A stretch of DNA of 64,000 nt from assembly GCF_005403045.1 (NCBI RefSeq), contig NZ_BJCL01000010.1, positions 1 through 64,000 of the forward strand, read 5' to 3'. This stretch comes from Pseudaquabacterium pictum. Lineage in GTDB: Bacteria > Pseudomonadota > Gammaproteobacteria > Burkholderiales > Burkholderiaceae_C. Below the pieces are notes generated by a model that saw only the letters and a list, made by a program, of their open reading frames with translations, was not told the DNA's origin and did no database searches. Of this stretch, positions 43,421 through 52,635 are shown in pieces (within the stretch, counting starts at the first letter, position 1; each line of letters opens with the position of its first letter). The position numbers were made by a program, and so were the translations under genes.

Positions 43421-45343
43421 TCAGCTGGACTTCCGCACACGGAGGTACCACTCGCACAGCAGGCGCACCTGCTTGCTGGTGTAGCCCTTGGCCACCATGC
43501 GGGCGACGAAGTCCTCGTGCTTCTTGGCCTCGTCGGCGCTGGCCTTGGCGTTGAAGCTGATGACCGGCAGCAGCTCCTCGGTGTTGGAGAACATCTTCTT
43601 CTCGATCACCGAGCGCAGCTTCTCGTAGCTGGTCCACACCGGGTTGTTGCCCTGGTTGTTGGCCCGCGCCCGCAGCACGAAGTTGACGATCTCGTTGCGG
43701 AAGTCCTTGGGGTTGGCGATGCCCGCCGGCTTCTCGATCTTTTCCAGCTCGGCGTTCAGGCTGGCGCGGTCGAACACCTCGCCGGTGTCGGTGTCGCGGT
43801 ACTCCTGGTCCTGGATCCAGTAGTCGGCGTAGGTGACATAGCGGTCGAAGATGTTCTGGCCGTACTCGGAATAGCTCTCCAGGTACGCGGTCTGGATCTC
43901 CTTGCCGATGAACTCGGCATAGCGCGGTGCCAGCTGCTCCTTGATGTAGCCGGTGTACTTCTGCTCCAGTTCGGCCGGGAACTGCTCGCGCTCGATCTGC
44001 TGCTCCAGCACGTACATCAGGTGCACCGGGTTGGCGGCGACTTCGGCGCTGTCGAAGTTGAACACCTTGGACAGGATCTTGTAGGCGAAGCGGGTGCTGA
44101 TGCCGCTCATGCCTTCGTCGACACCGGCGTAGTCGCGGTACTCCTGGTAGCTCTTGGCGCGCGGGTCGGTGTCCTTCAGGTTCTCGCCATCGTAGACCTG
44201 CATCTTGCTGAACAGGCTGGAGTTCTCCGGCTCCTTCAGGCGGGTGAGGATGGCGAACTGGCTCATCATCTTCAGCGTGCCCGGGGCGCACTTGGCCTGG
44301 CCCAGGCTGCTGCTGTTGATCAGCTTCTCGTAGATCTTGATCTCTTCGCTCACCCGCAGGCAGTACGGCACCTTGACGATGTAGATGCGGTCGAGGAAGG
44401 CTTCGTTGTTCTTGTTGTTGCGGAAGGCCTTCCACTCGCTCTCGTTGCTGTGGGCCAGCACCACGCCGTCGAACGGGATGGCGCCGAAGCCCTCGGTGCC
44501 CTTGAAGTTGCCTTCCTGCGTGGCCGTCAGCAGCGGGTGCAGCACCTTGATCGGCGCCTTGAACATCTCCACGAACTCCAGCAGTCCCTGGTTGGCCAGG
44601 CACAGGCCACCGCTGAAGCTGTAGGCATCCGGGTCGTCCTGGGCGAAGGTCTCGAGCTTGCGGATGTCGACCTTGCCCACCAGGCTGGAGATGTCCTGGT
44701 TGTTCTCGTCACCCGGCTCGGTCTTGGCGATGCCCACCTGCTTGAGCACGCTGGGGTGGCGCTTGACGACCTTGAACTTGCGGATGTCGCCGCCGTACTC
44801 TTCCAGCCGCTTCACCGCCCAGGGGCTGAGGATGCGGTTGAGGTAGCGGCGTGGAATGCCGTACTCCTGCTCCAGGATGGCGCCGTCCTCGGCCGGGTCG
44901 AACAGGCCCAGGGGGCTTTCGTTCACCGGGCTGCCCTTGATGGCGTAGAACGGCACTTCCTGCATCAGCTGCTTCAGCCGCTCGGCGATGGAGCTCTTGC
45001 CGCCGCCCACCGGACCCAGCAGGTAGAGGATCTGCTTCTTCTCTTCCAGCCCTTGCGCGGCATGGCGGAAGTAGCTCACCACCTGCTCGATGGCATCTTC
45101 CATGCCGTAGAACTCGGCAAAGGCCGGGTAGCGCTTGATCACCTTGTTGGCGAACAGCCGGGACAGCCGCTGGTCGTTGCGGGTGTCCACCATCTGCGGC
45201 TCGCCGATGGCGCGCAACATGCGCTCGGCGGCGGTGGAATAGGCGATGGGGTTGCGTTTGCACTCGGCGAGGTAGTCCTCGAGGGACATTTCCTCTTCGC
45301 GGGTGCGTTCGTAGCGGGCGGCAAAGCTGCTGATCACGTCCAT
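43421..45343 (-). CDS. prkA: PrkA family serine protein kinase
   Basis: A 640-residue protein, exactly the family length. The N-terminal AAA-like domain carries Walker A GPVGGGKSS (110-118). Family blocks include FYAIKGSPVNESPLGLFDP, QEYGIPRRYLNRILSPWAVK, FDGVVLAHSNESEWKAFRNN, and the C-terminal kinase-like PrkA domain with VWTSYEKLRSVIEKKMFSN. The protein is the first gene of the stress operon prkA-yeaH-spoVR. An AGGAGG lies six bases before the ATG. The family is implicated in nutrient starvation and nitrogen-stress responses. Confidence 0.96.
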   Translation of the reverse strand: MDVISSFAARYERTREEEMSLEDYLAECKRNPIAYSTAAERMLRAIGEPQMVDTRNDQRLSRLFANKVIKRYPAFAEFYGMEDAIEQVVSYFRHAAQGLEEKKQILYLLGPVGGGKSSIAERLKQLMQEVPFYAIKGSPVNESPLGLFDPAEDGAILEQEYGIPRRYLNRILSPWAVKRLEEYGGDIRKFKVVKRHPSVLKQVGIAKTEPGDENNQDISSLVGKVDIRKLETFAQDDPDAYSFSGGLCLANQGLLEFVEMFKAPIKVLHPLLTATQEGNFKGTEGFGAIPFDGVVLAHSNESEWKAFRNNKNNEAFLDRIYIVKVPYCLRVSEEIKIYEKLINSSSLGQAKCAPGTLKMMSQFAILTRLKEPENSSLFSKMQVYDGENLKDTDPRAKSYQEYRDYAGVDEGMSGISTRFAYKILSKVFNFDSAEVAANPVHLMYVLEQQIEREQFPAELEQKYTGYIKEQLAPRYAEFIGKEIQTAYLESYSEYGQNIFDRYVTYADYWIQDQEYRDTDTGEVFDRASLNAELEKIEKPAGIANPKDFRNEIVNFVLRARANNQGNNPVWTSYEKLRSVIEKKMFSNTEELLPVISFNAKASADEAKKHEDFVARMVAKGYTSKQVRLLCEWYLRVRKSS

Positions 45344-45841
45344 GAGGACCTCCTTGATCGGACACAGCACCGATGCGGGGATCAGCCCCATCGGTGGCGG
45401 GGAAGTTCTGATGAAGTCCCGGCTTCACAGGCCCAGGCTCCATCAGAGCTTTCCGGTCATCTGGCGTTGCACTACCGCGTCATGAGTCTCCAGCTTCCTG
45501 CATTCACCCACCGCCTGAACCGCCGATGAGCACACGCTTTGCCCGCCTTCTTGGCTGCACTGCAGCAAGCTGCGCGCCAGCCCTGTTGGCCACCACCTGC
45601 TCACCACAACGCCCGGAACTGGCGGCGCGCTGACAAGCATGCACCTTGTTCGCGCATTTGAGAATGCGTCTGCTGCGCTGTGGTGCCGATTCTGTGGTCG
45701 GCGAACACCTGCCCGCGCCCATTGGTGCATGGCGTGCTGCAGGTCGCCCGGCATGCACCAATGTCACCCCCGCGAAGGCAGGGTCGTTTGGCGACAAAGC
45801 TTGCGCAGGCGATCGCGGCAGGGCGCCGCACCCTGCAATGA
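45344..45841. other. Gene-free stretch with inverted repeats
   Basis: About 500 bp with no credible gene. It contains CATTGGTGCATG (45720-45731) and its perfect reverse complement (45752-45763), a 12-bp inverted repeat around 20 bases. CGCATT-TGAG-AATGCG (45653-45668) is a second hairpin. Just after the long repeat comes TCACCCCCGCGAAGGCAGG, similar to a dispersed proteobacterial repeat type. The right part must also hold the prkA promoter, reading leftward, though no clear promoter is visible. Confidence 0.6.
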
Positions 45842-45843
45842 AA

Positions 45844-45867
45844 AGGGGCCCCGTTTCCGGGGCCCCT
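45844..45867 (-). terminator. Rho-independent terminator of the large lipoprotein gene
   Basis: Read on the minus strand, a perfect 10-bp stem (AGGGGCCCCG / CGGGGCCCCT, loop GAAA) is followed by TTTT. It lies about 26 bp after the stop of the lipoprotein gene. Confidence 0.92.
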
Positions 45868-45892
45868 GGATGCTGGCCAGCGCAGCCGGCGG

Positions 45893-48838
45893 CTACTGCA
45901 CGCCCAGCACGGTGCGCAGCGCGTCCCAGGCGGTGCCGTTCAAGCGCTGTGTCCAGTTCAGCTGCCCGGCGGGCACCGCGTCCTTGAAGGCATACCAGAC
46001 CAGTCCGCCGCGTTCGGCATAGCGGCGGGTGAACTGGAACCGGTCCTCGAAGCCGTCCGGCATGGCGGCGAACTTCAGCAACCGCGCATCACCCAGCGTC
46101 TCGATCGTGTAAGTGGTGTCCAGGATCGTCTGGTAGTTGGTGCTGAAGCCAGTGCTCACCGACCGGTTGTTGCGGGTGAATCGGGCCTTCTGGCCGTCGG
46201 CGTCGAAGGCCACGCGGATCTCCACCTGGTCGGTGTGGGCCGGGTTGGTGGGCGTCTCGGTGTAGCGCCAGACGAACAGCGTGACATTGCCGTTGATCAC
46301 GCTGCTGCCCCGCAGGCTGCCCGGGTAGTTGGCGATCACCTGGTCCAGCGAGGTGGCCAGCGGCCAATTGGCGAACGGTTCGCTCGAGGTGGGGCTGGGT
46401 GCGATGCGCAGCCGGTCGCCGTCGGCGGTGGCGATGGCCTCGGGCACGGCCACCGAGCGGCCGCCACGGATGCTGAGCGTGGCACCCGCCGGAAAGCGCG
46501 TGCTGGCCAGTGCCGGCACCCGCCCGGCCGCGATGCCCCAGTTGCCCCAGCTGACGCGGCCTGCATCGGTGCTGTTGTAGCTGCGGATCTCGTTGACCAC
46601 GTCGCTCATCAGCCGGCCACCCAGGCTGGTGACGAGGTTGTCGGTGGCCTCGTCGATGTAGCCTTCGCACAGCACCGAGCGGAACGGCGCCGCCGATTGC
46701 GCGGTGATGATGGCGCCGCTGTCGGGGCAGGGCACCCAGGCGCTGCCGGACCAGTAGGTGCGGTTGCGCACGAACGGCACCTCGGCGCCCGCGCTCAGCT
46801 GGCGCCGGGTCTCGTTCACGGTGAAGAAGCCGGCGGCGTCGCGCACGCTCTCGTCACCGGTGTAGACCCGCCAGCTGTAGTTCTGCGCATCGGTGTAGCT
46901 GAAGTTGCGCAGCAGCCGGAACGCGCCGGGCGCGGCCGGCGCGGCCGGCACCACCGGCTCGGGGATGGCCAGCGCGGTGCGCAGCGCGTCCCAGGCGGCC
47001 TTGTTCAGCCGCTGGTCGTGGAAGCTGCGCTCCAGATCGGTGGTGCCGCGGAACACCGTGCCCACATGCTCGGCCCAGAAGCGCTGGCGCTGCAGGCGGC
47101 TCTTCAGGTCGGCCGGGTAGCCGCTGGCCACCCGCAGCAGGCGGATGCCGCCCTGGGTCTGCACCGCGAGGGTGGCATCGCCGGCCGCCTCGCAGGCCTG
47201 GCTGTTGCCGGTGGCGACGACCACGTCGCAGCTGTAGAAGCGGCCCTTCAGGCCGGCCACGTCGACCGCCAGGCGCCACCGCTTGAACGGCTGCAGCGCG
47301 GTGTCGGTCTGGCCGGGCAGCGGCACATCCTCGACGAACAGCGAGTTCAGGTTGCTCACCGTCACGCCGGCTTCGGCCAGGTTGCCGCCCATCAGCGACA
47401 GCTGCTCCAGCGCATTGGCCTGGCGGAACACGCCGTCGGCCTGGCGCACCGTGGGCTTGACGGCCACCTCGATGCGGTCGGTGTTGCCGATGTCGCTGCG
47501 GGTGGCGCGGGTGTTGTAGCGCGAACCGGCCGGGAACACCGCATCGGCCGGCAGCAGCGCGGGATCCGGGCCCCACTTCACCGGCAGGCCGGTGTCGTCG
47601 GTGGTGCTGCTCACGGTGTCGCGCAGCGGGTAGGCGCGCATGCGGGTGATCACCTCGCGCTGCGTCTTGCCGCTGATGTCTTCCCAGACCGGGCGCGATT
47701 CGCTCCTGGAGCCGCCGCAGTACACGCTGCGCTGCGGCAGGGTGGCGGTGGCGGGCCGGGTGCTGACCACGCCGTACCCGTTGTCGCAGTTGTTCCAGCT
47801 GCTGCCGGTCCAGTACAGCTGGTTGCGGCTGAAGGCGATGGCCTCGCCGTTGAGCATGTTGGCCCGCGGCTCGTGCGCCAGCCAGGCACCGTTGGCGTCG
47901 GTCTGGCTGCTGTCGCCCACGAAGATCTGGTAGCTGTAGGTGTTGGCGTCGGTGTAGCTGAAGCGCCGCACGCTGACGAAGGGGCCGGCCGTGTCGGCCG
48001 CATTGGCGGCCGCCGGCTGGGCCACCGCGGCGGCCACGGCCGCGACCGTGGTGGCGCTCAGGTTCAGCTGGGTGGCCACGGCCGCGGCCGCGGCGGTGAT
48101 GCGCTCGGCCGCCGTGCCACCGGCGCTGGCTTCCAGCGCCGTGGCCAGCACCGGCAGCTGGCCGCCCACCGCCTCGCGCACCAGGCGGGCGGCCTGGTCG
48201 GCGGCCACGCCGGCATCGGCCGCCAGTTTGGTGGTGTCGATCACCACCCTGCCCACCGCGCGTGCGGCCAGGCCCACATCGGTTGCGGCGCCTGCGGTGG
48301 TGAAGTCGGTCAGCGGCGAGGCGCTCAGGCCCAGCGTGGCCTGCACCTGGGCGGTGGCTTCGGCCACGCTGATGCCGGCATCGGCGGCGGTGTTGGCCAC
48401 CACGGTGGTGAGCGGGCTCACGAACACCGCCTGCGCCCCGCTGCTGCCGCTGGGCGGGGCCTTGAGCATGAAGGCCACGCCGACGGCGGTGCCGGTGTCC
48501 TTGTCCACCGCCGTGGCAGGCACCAGGGCCAGCACCGCATGCTTGCCGGCGGCCGCCGCGTCGATGCTGAGGCTGTACTTGCCGTCGGCATCGGTGGTGG
48601 CGGTGGGCTCGCCGGCATCGCAGGCGCTGTTGTCGTTCAGGTCGTAGCAGACGCTGGCGCCCTGCAGCGGGCCGTCGGCCACCACGCCAGAGACAGCCAC
48701 CGGCTGGGCCACGGGGGCCGGGTCGTCACCGCTGCCGCCACAGCCTGGCAGCAGCACGGCCACCGCACACAGGGTGGCCAGGGGGTGGAAGGCGCGCCAG
48801 GCCGCGTGTGGCGCCGGGCGGTGGGCGATGGGGTGCAT
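45893..48838 (-). CDS. Large lipoprotein with tandemly duplicated domain
   Basis: A 981-residue lipoprotein. The signal ends LCAVAVLLPGC, with Cys33 lipidated. Residues ~46-95 are a carboxypeptidase-regulatory/SdrD-like beta module (VSGVVADGPLQGASVCYDLN). An Ala/Val-rich helical segment follows (~140-285). Two homologous domains come next, at ~289-625 and ~640-981. Each starts FSYTDAxxYSxxxxxGD and ends with RLNxxAWDALRTxL, sharing YWTGSSWNNC/YWSGSAWVPC-like and FPAGSR/FPAGAT segments. Function is unknown; it is probably surface-exposed. GGAG lies six bases before the ATG. It is divergent from a LuxR-type regulator. Confidence 0.85.
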   Translation of the reverse strand: MHPIAHRPAPHAAWRAFHPLATLCAVAVLLPGCGGSGDDPAPVAQPVAVSGVVADGPLQGASVCYDLNDNSACDAGEPTATTDADGKYSLSIDAAAAGKHAVLALVPATAVDKDTGTAVGVAFMLKAPPSGSSGAQAVFVSPLTTVVANTAADAGISVAEATAQVQATLGLSASPLTDFTTAGAATDVGLAARAVGRVVIDTTKLAADAGVAADQAARLVREAVGGQLPVLATALEASAGGTAAERITAAAAAVATQLNLSATTVAAVAAAVAQPAAANAADTAGPFVSVRRFSYTDANTYSYQIFVGDSSQTDANGAWLAHEPRANMLNGEAIAFSRNQLYWTGSSWNNCDNGYGVVSTRPATATLPQRSVYCGGSRSESRPVWEDISGKTQREVITRMRAYPLRDTVSSTTDDTGLPVKWGPDPALLPADAVFPAGSRYNTRATRSDIGNTDRIEVAVKPTVRQADGVFRQANALEQLSLMGGNLAEAGVTVSNLNSLFVEDVPLPGQTDTALQPFKRWRLAVDVAGLKGRFYSCDVVVATGNSQACEAAGDATLAVQTQGGIRLLRVASGYPADLKSRLQRQRFWAEHVGTVFRGTTDLERSFHDQRLNKAAWDALRTALAIPEPVVPAAPAAPGAFRLLRNFSYTDAQNYSWRVYTGDESVRDAAGFFTVNETRRQLSAGAEVPFVRNRTYWSGSAWVPCPDSGAIITAQSAAPFRSVLCEGYIDEATDNLVTSLGGRLMSDVVNEIRSYNSTDAGRVSWGNWGIAAGRVPALASTRFPAGATLSIRGGRSVAVPEAIATADGDRLRIAPSPTSSEPFANWPLATSLDQVIANYPGSLRGSSVINGNVTLFVWRYTETPTNPAHTDQVEIRVAFDADGQKARFTRNNRSVSTGFSTNYQTILDTTYTIETLGDARLLKFAAMPDGFEDRFQFTRRYAERGGLVWYAFKDAVPAGQLNWTQRLNGTAWDALRTVLGVQ

Positions 48839-49011
48839 GCAGATCTCCGGAGGCTTGTTGGAAGGCTGCCGGCGCCGGGTTGGCGCAGCAGCAGTGCGAC
48901 CGTACGTGGGGCCCCCACCCGGCGTCGCCCCATGGCCAGGGGGCGCGCGCGCGGCCACTCCTGCAATTGGGGGATGTGGCCGGACGGGCCGCTGCCTACA
49001 TTGGGTCCGCC

Positions 49012-50136
49012 ATGAACCCCACCACCGCGCTGGCCATGCTGCGCGCCCTGTGCCAGCAGGGCCTGCATGCAGACGCCCTGGTGCCGGCCGTGCTGGAAGC
49101 CCTGCATGCCCTGGTGCCCTCGTCACGCAACCTGTTCGACTGGACCGACCCCCAGGGCCAGCTGCTGCGCTACTACATCGAAGGGCCGATCGACGTGGGC
49201 CTGGCGCAGCTGTACTTCGATGAATTCCACAACCGGCGCGAGTCCGAGGCCATGCTGCCCTTCCATGCGCTGCGCGACCGCCCGGCCGGCGTGTGCGGTG
49301 CCGAGGACCTGGACAGCGCCGGCTTCTACCGCTCGGCGCTGTACCACGAGATCTGGAAGCCGCAGGGCTTCCACACCCGGCTGGAGGCCGTGGTGCGCGG
49401 CCGCCGGGGGCAGCTGCTGGGCTCGCTGGTGCTGTACCGTGGCCCGCAGGATGCCGCGTTCACCACCGCCGACCGCCAGCACCTGGCCCGCGCCCTGCCG
49501 CTGCTGGCGCAGGCGCTGGAAGGCAGCGCCGGCCGCGCAGCGGCCGATGCCGACGAGCCCCATGTGCCGGCCCCCGATCCGCCCGAGACGCTGCTGCTGA
49601 CCCTGGACGGCCAGGCCTGCCACGCCAGTGCGGGCGCGATGCGCCTGCTGCTGATGGCCGATGGCGGCGCCTCGCGCGACAGCCTGTCGCGCCCGCTGCA
49701 GGTCCTGGGCGGGCCCCTGGTGTCGGCGGTGCTGGCCAGGCTGCGCCAGGCGCCGGCGGCGGCGGTGGTGATCAGCCACGGCAACGCGGCCGGGCGCTTC
49801 GTGGCCAGTGGCCGGCTGCTGCAGTCGGTGGCCGGTGCGGCCGCTGCGGGCCTGCAGGCGCCGCTGGTGCAGCTGAGCCTGCAGCGCCACGAGCCCCAGC
49901 GCGTGGCCCTGGAGCGGGCGCTGCGCAGCCTGCCCATCACGCCCGGGCAGATGGCGGTGTGCCGGGCGCTGTACCAGGGCCAGCCGCAGGCCCGCATCGG
50001 CCAGGCGCTGGGCGTGGCGCCCAGCACCGTGGTGGACCATGTGCGCAAGGCCTACCGCGCGCTGGACCTGCATTCGGTGCTGGACCTGCGCAACCTGCTG
50101 GACGCGCGCATCGCCCGCGCCGCAGCGCCGGCCTGA
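49012..50136 (+). CDS. LuxR-type HTH transcriptional regulator
   Basis: A 374-residue regulator. The N-terminal ~300 residues are a sensory part with no metal or kinase motif (LFDWTDPQGQLLRYYIEGPI, LGSLVLYRGPQDAAFTTADR, possibly GAF-like). The C-terminal HTH spans ~312-368: LPITPGQMAVCRALYQGQPQ, ARIGQALGVAPSTVVDHVRK, AYRALDLHSVLDLRNLL. It lacks a response-regulator receiver domain. It is divergent from the large lipoprotein across 173 bp and is the natural candidate to control it. A longer upstream frame to 48808 is antisense to the lipoprotein signal region. Confidence 0.85.
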   Translation: MNPTTALAMLRALCQQGLHADALVPAVLEALHALVPSSRNLFDWTDPQGQLLRYYIEGPIDVGLAQLYFDEFHNRRESEAMLPFHALRDRPAGVCGAEDLDSAGFYRSALYHEIWKPQGFHTRLEAVVRGRRGQLLGSLVLYRGPQDAAFTTADRQHLARALPLLAQALEGSAGRAAADADEPHVPAPDPPETLLLTLDGQACHASAGAMRLLLMADGGASRDSLSRPLQVLGGPLVSAVLARLRQAPAAAVVISHGNAAGRFVASGRLLQSVAGAAAAGLQAPLVQLSLQRHEPQRVALERALRSLPITPGQMAVCRALYQGQPQARIGQALGVAPSTVVDHVRKAYRALDLHSVLDLRNLLDARIARAAAPA

Positions 50137-51042
50137 TCAGGCCTCCTTGGCGCCCAGCTTCTCCAGCAGGCCGTTCAGCTCGTCCAGCGACCCGAAGTGG
50201 ATCGCCACCTCGCCCTGCTCACCGCGCCGGGTGCTGCGGTGGATGCGGATCTCGACCTGCGCCGTCAGCGCATCGGCCAGCTGCTCTTCCAGCCGCACGA
50301 TGTCGCGCGACTTGTCCTTCTTCACCCGCAGCAGCGGCGTCTGGCGGCCCGACACGCCGGCGCTGTCCTGCGCCTTGGCCACCAGGCGCTCGGCCTCGCG
50401 CACGCTGAGCTTCTTGCTGACGATCTCGGTGGCGCTGGCCACCTGGGCGCCGGCCTCCAGGCCCAGCAGGGCGCGGGCGTGGCCCATGTCCAGGTCGCCG
50501 GCCATCAGCATCTGCTGCACCGGTGCGGTGAGGTTCAGCAGCCGCAGCAGGTTGCTGGCCGCGCTGCGCGAGCGGCCCACCGCCTGCGCCGCCTGCTCAT
50601 GCGTGAGCTGGAACTCGTTGACCAGCCGCTGCAGGCCCTGCGCCTCTTCCAGCGGGTTCAGGTCCTCGCGCTGGATGTTCTCGATCAGCGCCATCACCGC
50701 GGCGGCTTCGTCGGGCACTTCCTTGACGAGCACCGGCACCTCGTCGAGGCCCGCCAGCTTGGCGGCGCGGAAGCGGCGCTCGCCGGCGATGATCTCGTAG
50801 CCGCTGGCGCCCACCGGGCGCACCAGGATCGGCTGCATGATGCCCTGGCTCTTGATGCTTTCGGCCAGCTCGTAGAGCGAGCCCTCGTCCATGCGGGTGC
50901 GCGGCTGGTACTTGCCGGCCTGCAGCTGGGTGAGCCTCAGGGTGCTGGGGCGCGAGGCGTCGGCGGGCGCCGCGTCGGCCACCTTGGGGCCGAGCAGGGC
51001 TTCCAGGCCGAGGCCGAGGCCCTTGGGTTTCTTGGTGACCAT
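50137..51042 (-). CDS. parB: Chromosome-partitioning protein ParB
   Basis: A 301-residue Par[13 protein letters not shown] is the N-terminal motif; the ParA-stimulating region is short. Residues ~35-125 form the CTP-binding nuclease-like domain with [13 protein letters not shown] and [20 protein letters not shown]. The HTH is [22 protein letters not shown]-terminal dimer domain completes it. It should bind parS and load as a CTP-gated clamp. The usual upstream parA is absent: the gene before it is an alpha/beta hydrolase, and before that comes argC on the other strand. Confidence 0.95.
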   Translation of the reverse strand: MVTKKPKGLGLGLEALLGPKVADAAPADASRPSTLRLTQLQAGKYQPRTRMDEGSLYELAESIKSQGIMQPILVRPVGASGYEIIAGERRFRAAKLAGLDEVPVLVKEVPDEAAAVMALIENIQREDLNPLEEAQGLQRLVNEFQLTHEQAAQAVGRSRSAASNLLRLLNLTAPVQQMLMAGDLDMGHARALLGLEAGAQVASATEIVSKKLSVREAERLVAKAQDSAGVSGRQTPLLRVKKDKSRDIVRLEEQLADALTAQVEIRIHRSTRRGEQGEVAIHFGSLDELNGLLEKLGAKEA

Positions 51043-51063
51043 ATGCGGCGGGATTGTCGGCGA

Positions 51064-51633
51064 TCAGGCCGCAGCGGCGCCCAGTGTCAACCCGGCGCGG
51101 GCAGCCAGCGCCTGCAGCAGGGCGATGCCCTCGGGCCAGTCGCCCAGGCCGCTGTCGGCATTGACATGGCCGGCCGCGCCCAGGGTGACGATCTCGCTGT
51201 CCCAGCCGGCGGCCAGCTGCAGCCCGCGGCTGGCATCGCAGTAGGGGTCGTTCGCGCTCAGCACCGCGGTGCTGGCGAACGGCAGCGGCTGGCGGTGCAT
51301 CGGCGCCCAGGTCTGCACCTGCGGCGGCATGTCGGCACGTTCCAGATCGGGCGGCGCCACCAGCAGCGCGCCGGCCACCCGCGCGGTGTGGCGCGAATGA
51401 CCGGCCCAGGCAGCCACCAGGTGGCAGCCCAGGCTGTGGGCCACCAGCAGCGCGGGGCCGTCGCCGTCCAGCAGCGTCTCCTCCAGCCGGGCCATCCAGT
51501 CCCCGCGGCGTGGCCACAGCCAGTCGTCCTGCTCCACCCGCGCAAAGCCGTGCAGCGCAGCCCAGCGGCTCTGCCAGTGGCCGGGGCCGGAGTTCTGCCA
51601 ACCCGGCAGCAGCAGGACACGTGGAGTGGTCAT
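51064..51633 (-). CDS. RBBP9/YdeN-type alpha/beta hydrolase
   Basis: A 189-residue small serine hydrolase. [19 protein letters not shown] is the RBBP9/YdeN start, [15 protein letters not shown] holds the nucleophile Ser in GxSxG form, and the late SANDPYC and [15 protein letters not shown] supply Asp and His. The physiological substrate is unknown. In several Burkholderiales this family sits between parA and parB. Here it lies 21 bp before parB, which fits that layout except that parA is missing. Confidence 0.85.
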   Translation of the reverse strand: MTTPRVLLLPGWQNSGPGHWQSRWAALHGFARVEQDDWLWPRRGDWMARLEETLLDGDGPALLVAHSLGCHLVAAWAGHSRHTARVAGALLVAPPDLERADMPPQVQTWAPMHRQPLPFASTAVLSANDPYCDASRGLQLAAGWDSEIVTLGAAGHVNADSGLGDWPEGIALLQALAARAGLTLGAAAA

Positions 51634-51687
51634 GTGTTGGCCTTATCCTTGCGGGCTATCCCGCATTGTCACCACCGGAAGCGCACC

Positions 51688-52632
51688 ATGACCCACCACA
51701 TCTTCGTCGACGGCCAGGAAGGCACCACCGGCCTGCGCATCCACGAGATGCTGGCCCGCCGCAGCGATGTGGAAGTGCTGCGCATCGACCCCGACAAGCG
51801 CAAGGACCCGGCCGAGCGTGCCCGCCTGCTGAACGCCGCCGACGTGGCCTTCCTCTGCCTGCCCGATGCCGCGGCCCGCGAGGCGGTGGCCCTGGTCGAC
51901 AACCCCAAGACCTGCATCATCGACGCCAGCACCGCCCACCGCACCGTGCCCGGCTGGACCTATGGCCTGCCCGAACTGGCCGCCGGCCAGCGCGAGGCCA
52001 TCCGCACGGGCAAGCGCATCGCCAATCCGGGCTGCCATGCCACCGCCTTCGTGCTGCTGCTGCGCCCGCTGGTGCAGGCCGGGCTGCTGCCGGCCGAGGC
52101 GGCGGTCAGCGCCACGTCGATCACCGGCTACTCGGGCGGCGGCAAGTCGATGATTGCGCAGTACGAGGCCGGCGGTGATGCGAAGCTGCAGAGCCCGCGG
52201 CCCTATGCGCTGGGCCTGGCGCACAAGCACCTGCCCGAGATGGTGGCCCACACCGGCCTGGCGCGGCCGCCGGTCTTCCTGCCGGTGGTGGCCAGCTTCT
52301 ACAAGGGCCTGGCCGTCAGCATCGGCCTGCAGCTCGACCAGTTCCGCCCCGGCACCACCGCCGCCCAGGTGCAGCAGGCGCTGGCCGCGCACTATGCCGG
52401 CGAGCGCTTCGTGCGGGTGCTGCCGCTGGCCGACCCGGAGACGCTGGCCGCCGGCTTCTTCGACGTGCAGGCCTGCAACGACACCAACAACGCCGATCTG
52501 TTCGTCTTCGCCAATGCCACGCAGGTGCTGCTGGTCAGCCGGCTCGACAACCTGGGCAAGGGCGCCAGCGGCGCCGCGGTGCAGGCGATGAACCTGCACC
52601 TGGGCGTGGACGAGGGCCTGGGCCTGGTCTGA
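51688..52632 (+). CDS. argC: N-acetyl-gamma-glutamyl-phosphate reductase (type 2)
   Basis: A 314-residue arginine-pathway enzyme reducing N-acetylglutamyl phosphate to the semialdehyde with [22 protein letters not shown] is the NADP-binding loop, Cys116 in NPGCHATA is the catalytic nucleophile, and [18 protein letters not shown] and [17 protein letters not shown] are typical. The short form (~310 residues) is the bacterial type 2 ArgC. It stands as a single gene with ATG at 51688. Its stop is 3 bp from the end of the convergent TIR gene. Confidence 0.95.
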   Translation: MTHHIFVDGQEGTTGLRIHEMLARRSDVEVLRIDPDKRKDPAERARLLNAADVAFLCLPDAAAREAVALVDNPKTCIIDASTAHRTVPGWTYGLPELAAGQREAIRTGKRIANPGCHATAFVLLLRPLVQAGLLPAEAAVSATSITGYSGGGKSMIAQYEAGGDAKLQSPRPYALGLAHKHLPEMVAHTGLARPPVFLPVVASFYKGLAVSIGLQLDQFRPGTTAAQVQQALAAHYAGERFVRVLPLADPETLAAGFFDVQACNDTNNADLFVFANATQVLLVSRLDNLGKGASGAAVQAMNLHLGVDEGLGLV

Positions 52633-52635
52633 GCC

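Noticed and set aside
46235-49015. 926-codon open frame antisense to the large lipoprotein
   Set aside because: It has no recognisable domain and mirrors the codon bias of the true gene on the other strand.
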